This document shows positions 1 through 8,838 of a DNA stretch of 64,000 bases, piece by piece. Under the pieces are notes generated by a model, which saw only the letters and a list, made by a program, of their open reading frames with translations, did no database searches and was not told the origin of the DNA. The DNA is from Chitinophaga flava (lineage in GTDB: Bacteria > Bacteroidota > Bacteroidia > Chitinophagales > Chitinophagaceae): positions 2,790,001-2,854,000 of the forward strand of contig NZ_QFFJ01000001.1 in assembly GCF_003308995.1 (NCBI RefSeq), written 5' to 3'. The number at the start of each line of letters is the position of its first letter. The stretch's first letter is position 1. The translations under genes and the position numbers were made by a program.

Positions 1-273
1 TAATGGAGCACCATCAAACTTTACAGCAGAAAGTGTGCACTGTGTCAGGTATTCGGGATCGTATATAAAAGTATAAGAGGTCTGGTCCTGCAATGATTTC
101 ACAACGGCGGCCGCATTAGTCCGTACCGACTGCAGCTGTACTTTTTCAGTAAGAGAAATATAGGACTGGGCCTGCAACAGGAAAGGCGATGACCCCATCA
201 TCAACAGGAACAGGGACAGCAGTTTAAAGGACATACGTTTCCCTGTACAAAATCTTTGTGTAGATTTTTGCAT
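1..273 (-). CDS. SusC/RagA-type TonB-linked outer-membrane protein, N-terminal fragment
   Basis: Only the first 91 codons lie in the window; the gene runs off the left edge. The product begins with a basic stretch and a hydrophobic signal segment ending in LLQAQS. Then comes a sequence of the secretin/TonB short N-terminal (STN) type (residues about 40-90, with QDQTSYTFIYDPEYL), the domain that receives the FecR/sigma signal in transducing TonB receptors. The gene lies directly downstream of a FecR gene on the same strand, the usual fecR-susC order, so it is probably a surface-signalling importer of a glycan or peptide. Two in-frame ATGs are possible, at 273 and 234. I chose 273 because a basic N-terminal extension is common in this family, but the second gives a good signal peptide too. 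The family call is confident; the substrate cannot be told. Confidence 0.75.
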   Translation of the reverse strand, partial: MQKSTQRFCTGKRMSFKLLSLFLLMMGSSPFLLQAQSYISLTEKVQLQSVRTNAAAVVKSLQDQTSYTFIYDPEYLTQCTLSAVKFDGAPL

Positions 274-309
274 ACTTCAGTTAGATTAAATAGATAGTTT
301 TAATTGTGG

Positions 310-1230
310 TTAGTTGCGTTTGCGTTGTACCTGGAATGTACTGTCATTTACACGAGTAATGGAGATGTTGTGCACATACGCCAGGGTGGTCAATATTTTT
401 TCTGGTGATACTTCTTTTTTAAACTCGCCGGATATCTTCCTGTGGCCTATTTCCGGTTGTTCCAGGATGATATGGATACCATAACGCTGCTGCAGTTTCA
501 TTAAGGCATCCGCCAGACTGGTATTTTCAAAATGTATTTTACCGCTCTTCCAGTCCAGTACTTCGTTCTGTCCGAAAGCCATCAGCTGTGGTTCTTTGCC
601 ATTCACATACTCCAGCATCTGGCCAGGTAATAATATTTTATTGAATCCATGCAATTTGCTTACTGCAATTTTTCCCTCTATCAGGCTCACCTGGATAGCA
701 CCATCGGCCTTGTTGGAAGTGGCAATATTAAAGGATGTTCCCAGTACAGTGGTAGTAAGACCGCCGGCATGGACCATAAAAGGCCGGTCTTCATCTTTTG
801 CTACTTTAAAATAGGCTTCGCCGGATAACCACAGTTCTCTGTTTTCTTTGTTGTACAGCAGTCCATAACGTACCGTGGAATGAGCATTCAGCCACACTTC
901 AGAACCATCTGCCATGGTAAACAATTGGATATTGTTGCTGTTGTTGCGCAATGTGTCATAATGGGCTGCCAGTTCCTGCCGCGCATGTCCCTGTTGCCAC
1001 AGAAAAGATACCAGCCCTATCATACCCGTTACTACGGCCGCTGCTGCTGTATACCACCAGCGATGTATTTTGGGCGTAGCCGCTACCGGTGGATTGGCGG
1101 CATCCCACTTTTCCATCATAAACTCATCGAGCAGGGGAGAGTCCGGCGCCGATAACCAGGCTTCAACAACAGTCGCTTCCCGTTCCGTACAATGTCCTTT
1201 AAAATACTTGTCCAGTAGTTGTTTGTCCAT
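310..1230 (-). CDS. FecR family anti-sigma regulator
   Basis: 306-residue inner-membrane anti-sigma factor of the FecR family. In this family the protein holds an ECF sigma factor until a TonB receptor with an STN domain signals substrate. Visible parts: an N-terminal cytoplasmic helical region (residues 1-55, with GHCTEREATVVEAWL), one membrane helix (about 58-80, WWYTAAAAVVTGMIGLVSFLW without its last residues), the periplasmic FecR domain (about 105-215, with MADGSEVWLNAHSTVRY) and a C-terminal DUF4974 domain (about 230-300, with LADALMKLQQRYGI). It lies 36 bp upstream of a SusC-type gene with an STN domain, so the pair fits a transducing system. The expected ECF sigma gene is not upstream: the next gene is an unrelated carboxypeptidase-regulatory-domain protein. 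Confidence 0.92.
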   Translation of the reverse strand: MDKQLLDKYFKGHCTEREATVVEAWLSAPDSPLLDEFMMEKWDAANPPVAATPKIHRWWYTAAAAVVTGMIGLVSFLWQQGHARQELAAHYDTLRNNSNNIQLFTMADGSEVWLNAHSTVRYGLLYNKENRELWLSGEAYFKVAKDEDRPFMVHAGGLTTTVLGTSFNIATSNKADGAIQVSLIEGKIAVSKLHGFNKILLPGQMLEYVNGKEPQLMAFGQNEVLDWKSGKIHFENTSLADALMKLQQRYGIHIILEQPEIGHRKISGEFKKEVSPEKILTTLAYVHNISITRVNDSTFQVQRKRN

Positions 1231-1341
1231 ATCCCAGATTCCCTGCTTTGGGTGTTTACATGAAGAGTACGTTCGGGAAACGGGATGTTCCTAGTCAGAT
1301 TTACGGGTTAACAATTTGGTAATATTTGACCTTGGGGAGAA

Positions 1342-2067
1342 TTATTTGCCCTTTGTCCGCTGATATTCTTCAAATGACTGTTTGATGAACAGCAGCAGGT
1401 CATATTCAGTAGCATCATTGAGGAACTGATAACCAGGGCGATATTTATGCATGAAGGAATCCAGCTCAGGGCTTTGCAGTTTGGTCATTTTGCCCACCAG
1501 CTCAGGAGAATAACGGTAATCAATATACTTTTCCTTTTCCCAATACAACAGCTGCTCATGGAACTGCTCCTTACGCTTACGCGCTTTGCTGGGCACCAGG
1601 TACGACAAGGCAGTAATAGGATTGGCAGGCAGCGTTTTTAATACGTCTACAGCACCTGGTTTGCGGTAACGGAAATAACGATCGTATTCATCACGCATAG
1701 CCAGTGAATCCTTTTTATAGTTGCTTCCTCTTACATTCACACCCTGTAACTCAAAAAGCCTTTTCTGCAGGTAGATATCCAGAGAAGAAGACATACCAGG
1801 CATTACAATCTGGCGCTGGGTATAACTGAGCATAGAAAACTCAATGGTATCACCCGGCATACCTTCAATATAAAAACGACCACTCTCACTGCTGAGCGTG
1901 CCCGTCATTGTTCTTTTATTAATGATGGAAACAAACGGCAATCCCGTTTTCGTTTCCTGGTCTGCCACCATACCAGACAATCGTACCTGCGCTGATGTGT
2001 GCTGTTGGCAAATGAAAAAGAAGAAAAAAAGTGCTCCGATATATGCTAAAAGTCGAATCATGGACAT
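1342..2067 (-). CDS. Secreted carboxypeptidase-regulatory-like domain protein
   Basis: 241 residues with a Sec signal peptide (hydrophobic core LLAYIGALFFFFFI, likely cut after TSAQ near residue 26). Residues about 28-105 look like a CarboxypepD_reg-like beta-sandwich (VRLSGMVADQETKTGLPFVS then SSESGRFYIEGMPGDTIEFS). The C-terminal half is charged and helical with no recognised domain. Proteins of this layout are common, poorly characterised envelope proteins in Bacteroidota. An ATG two codons downstream (2061) is an equally good start. It lies 111 bp upstream of fecR on the same strand, but nothing links the functions. Confidence 0.75.
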   Translation of the reverse strand: MSMIRLLAYIGALFFFFFICQQHTSAQVRLSGMVADQETKTGLPFVSIINKRTMTGTLSSESGRFYIEGMPGDTIEFSMLSYTQRQIVMPGMSSSLDIYLQKRLFELQGVNVRGSNYKKDSLAMRDEYDRYFRYRKPGAVDVLKTLPANPITALSYLVPSKARKRKEQFHEQLLYWEKEKYIDYRYSPELVGKMTKLQSPELDSFMHKYRPGYQFLNDATEYDLLLFIKQSFEEYQRTKGK

Positions 2068-2200
2068 ACTAATCGTTCAAATTTAACGTTCCACCCGCAA
2101 ATGAAAAGTTAAAAAAGCGGGGGAATGACAGTGCTCAGGCACAAAATTATTAATTATCAGCCTTATAAATAGCTTAATTTTACCTCAATTCACCATTATC

Positions 2201-3130
2201 ATGCCACAGAAGATCATTTTTGCCACCCAGCATTATCAATATTTAAAGGACCGAATACTGGCCCAGACCGCTTCCCAGTGGGAAAACGGCCAGCTCGAAA
2301 TCCGTGATTTCCCTGATGGAGAACATTACCACCGTATTGTCAGTGAGATCAGTAATAAAGAAGTAATCCTGTTAGGCGGCACCATCGATGACAAGGAAAC
2401 CCTTGAATTATATGATCTCGCCAGCGGATGTATCCAGCTGGGGGCACACTCTCTTACCATTGTAATTCCTTTCTTCGGTTATTCCACCATGGAAAGAGCC
2501 GTTCAGCACGGAGAAATCGTAAAAGCCAAAACCAGGGCAGTATTATTCTCTTCTCTTCCTAATACCTCCCGGGGCAACAGGATCATGCTGATAGATCTTC
2601 ATGTAGATGGTATCACCTGGTATTTTGAGAATGATATCCGTCCGGTACACCTTTATGCGAAAGATTTTGTGAAGGAAGCAGCACTGGAGATAGCCGGCGG
2701 TAACCCCTTTGTACTCGCCAGCACCGATGCAGGCAGGGCCAAATGGGTTGAATCACTAGCCAATGATTTTCATGTTCCGGCCGCTTTTGCCTTCAAACGC
2801 CGCATCTCCGGTGAAGAAACAGCCATCACCGCCATCAGCGCCGATGTAAAAGATAAAATCGTGATCATATATGACGATATGATCCGCACCGGCGGCTCTC
2901 TGCTGCATGCAGCTGAAGCCTACATCCAGGCAGGTGCCCATGAAATCTATGTCATCACCACCCATGGAATCTTCGCTGGCAACGGCTTTCAGAAAATAAA
3001 AGATAGCGGTATCATTAAAGGTATCTATTGCACCGATACCCATCCCAACGCACTCCTCATCCAGGATGATATGCTACAGGTTAAATCCGTTGATCAACTT
3101 ATCGTAAATGCCGTGATGGCCAGAAGCTAA
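2201..3130 (+). CDS. prs: Ribose-phosphate pyrophosphokinase (PRPP synthetase), divergent
   Basis: 309 residues matching PRPP synthetase along the full length. The family makes 5-phosphoribosyl-1-diphosphate from ribose-5-phosphate and ATP for nucleotide, His, Trp and NAD synthesis. Visible motifs: FPDGE (37-41), the metal/catalytic DLH (132-134), the basic flexible-loop KRR (199-201) and the PRPP-binding loop DDMIRTGGS (225-233). The usual ATP-binding stretch RQDRK is replaced by STMER (95-99), and the sequence between FPDGE and DLH is only loosely like housekeeping enzymes. It may be a second, specialised Prs. The start ATG is the first in the frame. The gene stands alone, 60 bp before a GNAT gene on the same strand. 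Confidence 0.88.
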   Translation: MPQKIIFATQHYQYLKDRILAQTASQWENGQLEIRDFPDGEHYHRIVSEISNKEVILLGGTIDDKETLELYDLASGCIQLGAHSLTIVIPFFGYSTMERAVQHGEIVKAKTRAVLFSSLPNTSRGNRIMLIDLHVDGITWYFENDIRPVHLYAKDFVKEAALEIAGGNPFVLASTDAGRAKWVESLANDFHVPAAFAFKRRISGEETAITAISADVKDKIVIIYDDMIRTGGSLLHAAEAYIQAGAHEIYVITTHGIFAGNGFQKIKDSGIIKGIYCTDTHPNALLIQDDMLQVKSVDQLIVNAVMARS

Positions 3131-3189
3131 TACTCAACTTCGTTCATACCTCAACGTAATACATCTTATTCACCATTAAAACCGGTCTG

Positions 3190-3639
3190 ATGATTGATTT
3201 TCGTATAATCGAATACGGTAGTTGCGACTACCAGGACATGGTTGCACTCCGTGATGAAGTGCTGCGTAAACCATTGGGACTAACGTTTACGGCTGAATAC
3301 CTGCAGCAGGAAATCAACGATTTCCTCATCGGCGGGTTCCTGCAGGAAGGTGACAAAACAATGCTGGCCGGTTGCTGTATCCTTACACCCGTCAGCGAAA
3401 ACACAGTACAGTTAAGGCAAATGGCGGTATCACCCTTATTGCAGGGCAAAGGAGTCGGAAGAGATATCATCCTCTTTGCAGAATCACATGCTGTCAGCAA
3501 CGGGTTCGGAATACTAACCATGCATGCTAGAAAAGAAGCCGTCGGTTTCTATCAGAAACTGGGCTACGAAATCTGTGGAGACGAGTTTACTGAAGTGGGA
3601 ATCCCACACTACGAAATGAAGAAAAACCTGATAAAATGA
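3190..3639 (+). CDS. GNAT family N-acetyltransferase
   Basis: 149 residues with the GNAT fold: motif A region QLRQMAVSPLLQGKGVGRDI (about residues 77-96), including the acetyl-CoA pyrophosphate-binding QGKGVG, and the downstream motif B region ending AVGFYQKLGYEICGDEF (about 122-138). The N-terminal part (LRDEVLRKPLGLTF) resembles the ElaA/YjcF-like branch, which has no well-established substrate. It follows prs by 60 bp and may be co-transcribed; a short hairpin follows the stop codon. The substrate is unknown. Confidence 0.88.
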   Translation: MIDFRIIEYGSCDYQDMVALRDEVLRKPLGLTFTAEYLQQEINDFLIGGFLQEGDKTMLAGCCILTPVSENTVQLRQMAVSPLLQGKGVGRDIILFAESHAVSNGFGILTMHARKEAVGFYQKLGYEICGDEFTEVGIPHYEMKKNLIK

Positions 3640-3642
3640 AAT

Positions 3643-3665
3643 AAAGCCCATTGTAAATGGGCTTT
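3643..3665 (+). terminator. Short hairpin after the GNAT gene
   Basis: Ten-base arms AAAGCCCATT (3643-3652) and AATGGGCTTT (3656-3665) flank a 3-nt loop, four bases after the GNAT stop codon. The T tract is weak (TTTCAATTGT), so it may be an inefficient terminator. Confidence 0.6.
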
Positions 3666-3760
3666 CAATTGTATAGATAATTGATATGGACCACCAGTAT
3701 AACCATCGGCAGCCCCTAAACGCTGCAACAAAAATTTGTAACCAAATCAAGCACTATACA

Positions 3761-6700
3761 ATGAGAAGCCAAGTACTAGCCTGGTCGGGCCTGTGCTATG
3801 CCCTATTCTGCTATCATTCCGGCAGTGCATACGCAAAACCCGAAGGGTATCTCACCGCTCAGCAGCCAGCAGATACCACCGTTCCGGTAGTAACCAAACC
3901 TGCTGCTGCCGACACTGCCAAAACAAGACAAGATACTGCGAAACCCAAACAGGACACCGCCCTTATCCTCCCGCCGGATGATGCAACCGTGAAGAAAGAA
4001 ATCGGGAAATTTACTATCAACGGAATGGTAAAGGATGATAAAGGCACTCCCGTTCCCGGCGCACACATTCGCAACCAAACCACCGGCACCTATGCCCAGT
4101 CCGGCCCTGATGGCAAATTCTCCATCAAAGCAGGATTAAAAGACACGATCAAGATAAGTTCACCAACCTTCGCAGAACAATCGGTTATCCTCTCCAAAAA
4201 GGAAACACTGGCCATTACACTCATGCCCGCTGATGCCAACAAAAAAGTATTGGGTGAGGTAGTGGTAACAGCCCTCGGTATTAGAAAAAACCCACGCTCC
4301 GTGGGATATGCCATACAGGAAGTAAGCGGTAGCACTGTACAGGAAGCAAAAGAAGTCAACTTTGTAAACGCCCTTACCGGCAAGGTACCAGGCGTACAAA
4401 TCAATACCAACAGCGGCTCTATGGGTGGTGCCACCAAAATCACTATCCGCGGTGTTAAATCCATCCTCGGCGACAACAACGCCTTCTTCGTGATCGACGG
4501 AGTGCCCATGATGAACAACAACACCAACCAGGGCGGCCAACTCAATGGTGGTGGTGGTTACGATTATGGTAGCCCTCTCCAGGACATCAATCCGGAAGAC
4601 ATCGAAAATATCTCTGTGCTGAAAGGTGCTGCCGCCACTGCACTCTATGGCAGCCGTGGTGCCAACGGTGTAATGCTCATCACCACTAAAAAACGCCCGG
4701 ACTCAGAACGCGGGATAGGCGTTACCTATAGTCTCAATGCTCAGATAGACCAGGTATATAAACTGCCCGACTATCAAAATCAATACGGTGGTGGCTCCAG
4801 TCCACGCTTTGATACGTTGTTTTACAACAAAAACCCCGAGGGCTTCCTCAATGCACAAAGCGGTGCCTACGACGATAATAATGGCAAAGGCCGTTATGAT
4901 CTGATGCCGCAGTATTACGAAGATGCCTCCTGGGGTCCTAAACTCGATGGGCGCCTCGTACGTCCGTACTGGTCATGGGATAAAAACAAAAACAATCCCT
5001 ACTTCGGTCAGACAGCCCCCTGGGCAGCGCACCCCAACAACGTAAGAGACTTCTACAGAACAGGCTTTACCCTTACAAATAATATATCCATGGCCGGTAG
5101 TAACGATAAAGGTGGTTTCCGCCTTTCCTACGGCAATATGGACCAGACTTTTGTGCTCCCCAACGCCTCCATTAAACGTAATAACCTGTCGTTCAACGGC
5201 AATTACGAAGTAACCAAAGGCGTTAGGGCAGTAGCTGCCATGAATTATGTAGCCCTTAATGCCAAGGGCCGCCCTGGTACCGGCTTTACAGGCCCCAATC
5301 CGGCACTGCAGTTTACCATGTACGGTCAGCGTCAGCTCGACCTCGACATGGAAAAACGTTACAAATACGACGACGGTTCCCAGAGCACCTGGAACCGCAA
5401 AGCCTGGAACGACCCGGCTCCACTCTCCAGCAATGGCCCCTACTGGAACCGTTATATGGACTATGAAACCGACAGCCGTAACCGACTCTTTGGTTTCGCC
5501 GGTGTAGACATAGACGCCAACAAATGGCTCAGCTTCTCCGGCCGCGTATTCATGGACGATTACAACACCCTCGAAGAAGAAAGGACCGCCAGAGATTATT
5601 TTGTAGGTGGTTATATCAAACGCGTACGTACCTCCCGCGAAATGAACTATCAGCTGACCGCCGATGTTAAAAGAAACTTCGGACACGATTTTCAGTTCAA
5701 TGCTACAGTAGGCGGTAACATTATGCACCGCCGCTGGACTACCACCGGAGGAAGCACTGTACAAGGCCTTACCATCAAGGATGTGTACAATCTTGCCAAC
5801 TCCGTACAGCCAGCCCAGTCTATCGATGAGTTCTACGAAAAACAGATCAATTCTGCTTTCGCTACCGCGAATCTGGGCTATAAAAACATGCTCTTCCTCG
5901 ACCTCACCGGCCGCAGCGACTGGAGCTCCACACTCGTAAAAGGCAACAATCAATACTTCTACCCGTCAGCATCCCTTTCCTTCGTATTCTCCGATCTGCT
6001 GAAGGAATGGAAATGGCTCTCCTTTGGTAAGGTAAGAGGCAGCGTGGCCGCTGTAGGTAACGACGCTGACCCGTACAGAATCTACAACACCTACGATTTT
6101 GTACCGCCGTTCGGCTCCTATCCGATCACACAGTCTTCTGCCACCAAATACAACAGAGATCTCAAACCTGAACGTACCTCTGAAGTGGAAACAGGGGTGG
6201 AACTGAAATTTCTGGACAATCGTGTAGGCGTTGACTTTACCTACTATAACCGCACCACCAGAAACCAGATCATTGCACTGGCACTGCCTGCCGCAACCGG
6301 ATATACCAGCTCATATGTCAATGGTGGCAGTGTACAAAACAGCGGTATCGAAATTGGCCTGAACCTGAATCCTATCCGCCTTAAAAACGGTTTCCGCTGG
6401 GATATCAGCGCCAATATCGCACGCAACCGCAACAAACTGCTCAGCCTCGACATTGAGCAGTACAACACCTCTCTGCCGGTGCTCTATATCGGCACCGACC
6501 GCCGTACCCAGAAGGTATCTGTAGTGGCCATGGTGGGGCAGCCGCTCGGCACCATCATCGGTACCGACTACACGTACCTTAACGGTCAGAAAGTAGTAGA
6601 CGCCCAGGGACACTATGTGCCTACCAAAACAAACGTACCTATCGGCAACGCCTATCCGGACTACGTAGGAGGTATCACCAACTCCTTCACCTATAAGGGT

Positions 6701-7183
6701 ATTTACCTCTCCGCCCTGATAGACTTCCAGCATGGTGGCAACTTCTTCTCCTACACCAACCTGTACGGTGAGAAGTCTGGCCTGCTGCAAAGCACAGTGG
6801 AAAACAATATCCGCGAAACAGGTATCGTAGTACCCGGTATTACCGCCGATGGCCATCCCAATACAGTCAATATCACCGCACAGGACCACTTCAGTTCCAA
6901 TGGCGGCAATGTGATCAGCAAAGCGAATCTGTATGATGCCAGTTATGTCTACCTGAGAGAAGCTAAAATCGGCTACAACCTTCCGGAATCATGGTACAGA
7001 AAAATCGGTGCCCAAAGCGCACGTCTGTCCCTCTATGGCCGTAACCTGTGGCTGATCAAATCAAACGCGCCCAATGTAGACCCGGCCAATATTATCAATT
7101 CCTCTACCAACGTGCAGGGGATAGAAGGAGGGGCCTTGCCTTCACTCCGCTCTTATGGCTTAAACCTGAGTGTATCATTCTAA
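3761..7183 (+). CDS. SusC/RagA family TonB-linked outer-membrane protein
   Basis: 1140 residues. It forms a TonB-driven outer-membrane channel that works with the SusD-like lipoprotein encoded next. Order: signal peptide (first 25 residues, ending HSGSAYA), a low-complexity linker rich in Thr, Lys, Asp and Pro (about 35-80), a carboxypeptidase-regulatory-like domain (about 84-165, GMVKDDKGTPVPGAHIRN), the plug (about 170-310, ITIRGVKSIL, FVIDGVPM and LKGAAATALYGSRGANGVML) and a large beta barrel ending in an aromatic C terminus (LSVSF). The frame is open 25 codons further upstream, but the ATG at 3761 gives a proper signal peptide at the N terminus. No STN domain is evident, so FecR-type signalling is unlikely. 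No carbohydrate enzyme or regulator is beside the pair, so the substrate is unknown. Confidence 0.93.
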   Translation: MRSQVLAWSGLCYALFCYHSGSAYAKPEGYLTAQQPADTTVPVVTKPAAADTAKTRQDTAKPKQDTALILPPDDATVKKEIGKFTINGMVKDDKGTPVPGAHIRNQTTGTYAQSGPDGKFSIKAGLKDTIKISSPTFAEQSVILSKKETLAITLMPADANKKVLGEVVVTALGIRKNPRSVGYAIQEVSGSTVQEAKEVNFVNALTGKVPGVQINTNSGSMGGATKITIRGVKSILGDNNAFFVIDGVPMMNNNTNQGGQLNGGGGYDYGSPLQDINPEDIENISVLKGAAATALYGSRGANGVMLITTKKRPDSERGIGVTYSLNAQIDQVYKLPDYQNQYGGGSSPRFDTLFYNKNPEGFLNAQSGAYDDNNGKGRYDLMPQYYEDASWGPKLDGRLVRPYWSWDKNKNNPYFGQTAPWAAHPNNVRDFYRTGFTLTNNISMAGSNDKGGFRLSYGNMDQTFVLPNASIKRNNLSFNGNYEVTKGVRAVAAMNYVALNAKGRPGTGFTGPNPALQFTMYGQRQLDLDMEKRYKYDDGSQSTWNRKAWNDPAPLSSNGPYWNRYMDYETDSRNRLFGFAGVDIDANKWLSFSGRVFMDDYNTLEEERTARDYFVGGYIKRVRTSREMNYQLTADVKRNFGHDFQFNATVGGNIMHRRWTTTGGSTVQGLTIKDVYNLANSVQPAQSIDEFYEKQINSAFATANLGYKNMLFLDLTGRSDWSSTLVKGNNQYFYPSASLSFVFSDLLKEWKWLSFGKVRGSVAAVGNDADPYRIYNTYDFVPPFGSYPITQSSATKYNRDLKPERTSEVETGVELKFLDNRVGVDFTYYNRTTRNQIIALALPAATGYTSSYVNGGSVQNSGIEIGLNLNPIRLKNGFRWDISANIARNRNKLLSLDIEQYNTSLPVLYIGTDRRTQKVSVVAMVGQPLGTIIGTDYTYLNGQKVVDAQGHYVPTKTNVPIGNAYPDYVGGITNSFTYKGIYLSALIDFQHGGNFFSYTNLYGEKSGLLQSTVENNIRETGIVVPGITADGHPNTVNITAQDHFSSNGGNVISKANLYDASYVYLREAKIGYNLPESWYRKIGAQSARLSLYGRNLWLIKSNAPNVDPANIINSSTNVQGIEGGALPSLRSYGLNLSVSF

Positions 7184-7194
7184 AATTTGTGAAG

Positions 7195-8685
7195 ATGACT
7201 AACAAGATCCTGAAATATAGCTCCGCTTTTCTACTGCTGGCCACCATAGCGTTTTCCGGCTGTAAAAAGCTCGATGATATCAATCACGACCCAACGAAAC
7301 CTACTACCGCCGATCCGCAGTACCTGCTGGCCGGCGCCCAGAAAAACGCGATGGACGTGCTCTACAGCGGCCTCCAGAACGGTTATATCGGTATGCACTA
7401 TGCCCAGTACTGGTCTGGCAACTCCCGTACAGATGACAGCCGCTACAAACTGGACGAAGGCAACAACTCCACGCTCTGGAACAATCTGTACCGTATATCA
7501 CTTAACAATCTCAATAACATTGTCCGCCAAAACGGCAACAAACTCGATGATCCGAAAATAGCTGCGCAAACGGCCATCGCCCGGATCACAGCCTGCTGGA
7601 TATACCAGGTGCTTGCTGATGCCTACGGCAACATACCCTATTCCAGCACGTTCCAGCTCGACGCCGGTAATATCACCCCAGCCTACGATGACGCACAAAC
7701 CGTCTATGCCCGGCTGATTGATACCCTGCAGGCACAGATCAAAATACTGGATGTCACTAAAGGCACACTGGCCACCGGCGACGTGATCTATCTTGGCAGT
7801 ACTGACAAATGGAGCAAACTGGCTCATTCACTGCTGTTGCGTATCGCCATCCGCATGGCAGATGCCAACGATGCCAAAGCCCGGGAAATCATCGAAGCTA
7901 ATTACCAACAGGCGTTTACCAGCAATGATGATAACGCGTTGTTCACCTATCTGAATGCCGCTCCCAATAAATTTCCCTACAATGATTCCGAAAGGGAGCT
8001 CTCTGACTTTTTCGTAAGTGCTACCCTGGTAGACTATATGAAAAGTGTAGCCGATCCCAGACTGGCCATCTATGCCCGTCCTTCCAAAGATGACCAGGTC
8101 ATCAACGGAATGCCTTACGGCTGGGCCAGCGCCGATAAAACCCGGCCTGCTCCCGGAAAGTTTTCCTATCCTGGCAAACAGATCTATAGCGCCGTTATGC
8201 CCGGTATCCTGATGGATTATGCAGAAGTGGAGTTTATCCTGGCAGAAGCAGCCGCCCGCGGCATGAACGTAGGCGACGCCGCCACCCACTACACCAATGG
8301 TATCAAAGCATCCATCAGCTTCTGGAAAAAACTGGCAGACGACAGAAGTATCGATGACCCTGCTATTAACAGCTACATCGCAAAAGTGCCCTACAATGCC
8401 AGCGACTGGCGTAATGTAATCGGTACGCAGAAATGGCTGGCGCTCTATCCCCAGGGTCTCCAGGGCTGGTTTGAGCGCACCAGGCTCAACTTCAAAAAAC
8501 CAGGTGGAACAGCCTTGTTCATAGCACCCATATCCGGTTCTATGGACCCTTCCACACCTTTGGTACCATACCGCCTTACTTACCTGATCTCCGAACAAAC
8601 CATTAATAAAGCATCATATGAAAATGCCGCCAAAGCAATTGGCGGTGATGTGAAAGGCACTAAACTGTGGTTTAACAAATTTTAA
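7195..8685 (+). CDS. SusD/RagB-like nutrient-binding lipoprotein
   Basis: 496 residues, an outer-membrane lipoprotein that caps the SusC channel and binds its ligand. The start at 7195 gives a lipoprotein signal with lipobox FSGC (Cys at residue 22); the frame is open upstream inside the end of susC, but that extension would bury the signal. The sequence fits the SusD_like_2 branch: ADPQYLLAGAQKNAMDVLYS near the N terminus, helical TPR-like repeats, and the conserved end region ALYPQGLQGWFERTRLN (about residues 415-431). The gap to susC is 11 bp, so the two are one operon ending at the strong terminator 8719-8744. The ligand is unknown; proteins of this branch are often beside peptide- or glycan-import channels. 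Confidence 0.92.
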   Translation: MTNKILKYSSAFLLLATIAFSGCKKLDDINHDPTKPTTADPQYLLAGAQKNAMDVLYSGLQNGYIGMHYAQYWSGNSRTDDSRYKLDEGNNSTLWNNLYRISLNNLNNIVRQNGNKLDDPKIAAQTAIARITACWIYQVLADAYGNIPYSSTFQLDAGNITPAYDDAQTVYARLIDTLQAQIKILDVTKGTLATGDVIYLGSTDKWSKLAHSLLLRIAIRMADANDAKAREIIEANYQQAFTSNDDNALFTYLNAAPNKFPYNDSERELSDFFVSATLVDYMKSVADPRLAIYARPSKDDQVINGMPYGWASADKTRPAPGKFSYPGKQIYSAVMPGILMDYAEVEFILAEAAARGMNVGDAATHYTNGIKASISFWKKLADDRSIDDPAINSYIAKVPYNASDWRNVIGTQKWLALYPQGLQGWFERTRLNFKKPGGTALFIAPISGSMDPSTPLVPYRLTYLISEQTINKASYENAAKAIGGDVKGTKLWFNKF

Positions 8686-8718
8686 CAAAAAAACACAATC
8701 AACTAAAACAATCAACCG

Positions 8719-8744
8719 GCGCCCGCTTTTGCGGGCGCTTTTTT
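8719..8744 (+). terminator. Rho-independent terminator after susD
   Basis: Perfect arms GCGCCCGC (8719-8726) and GCGGGCGC (8731-8738), loop TTTT, followed by TTTTTT. It closes the susC-susD operon. Confidence 0.9.
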
Positions 8745-8838
8745 GTTCTGTCCGGCCCTGATCCTTGTCTTCCCGTTTTTCTCAATGCTGCACTTGCTTT
8801 ATCTTTAAGCCCCCCTATAGTAAGTTTTAAGCGTTTTT

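Noticed and set aside
3686..3760. Earlier ATG for the SusC gene
   Set aside because: It would put 25 polar residues before the signal peptide; the ATG at 3761 starts the signal peptide directly.
4973..5953. 326-residue antisense ORF opposite susC
   Set aside because: Antisense shadow of the SusC gene, no domain.
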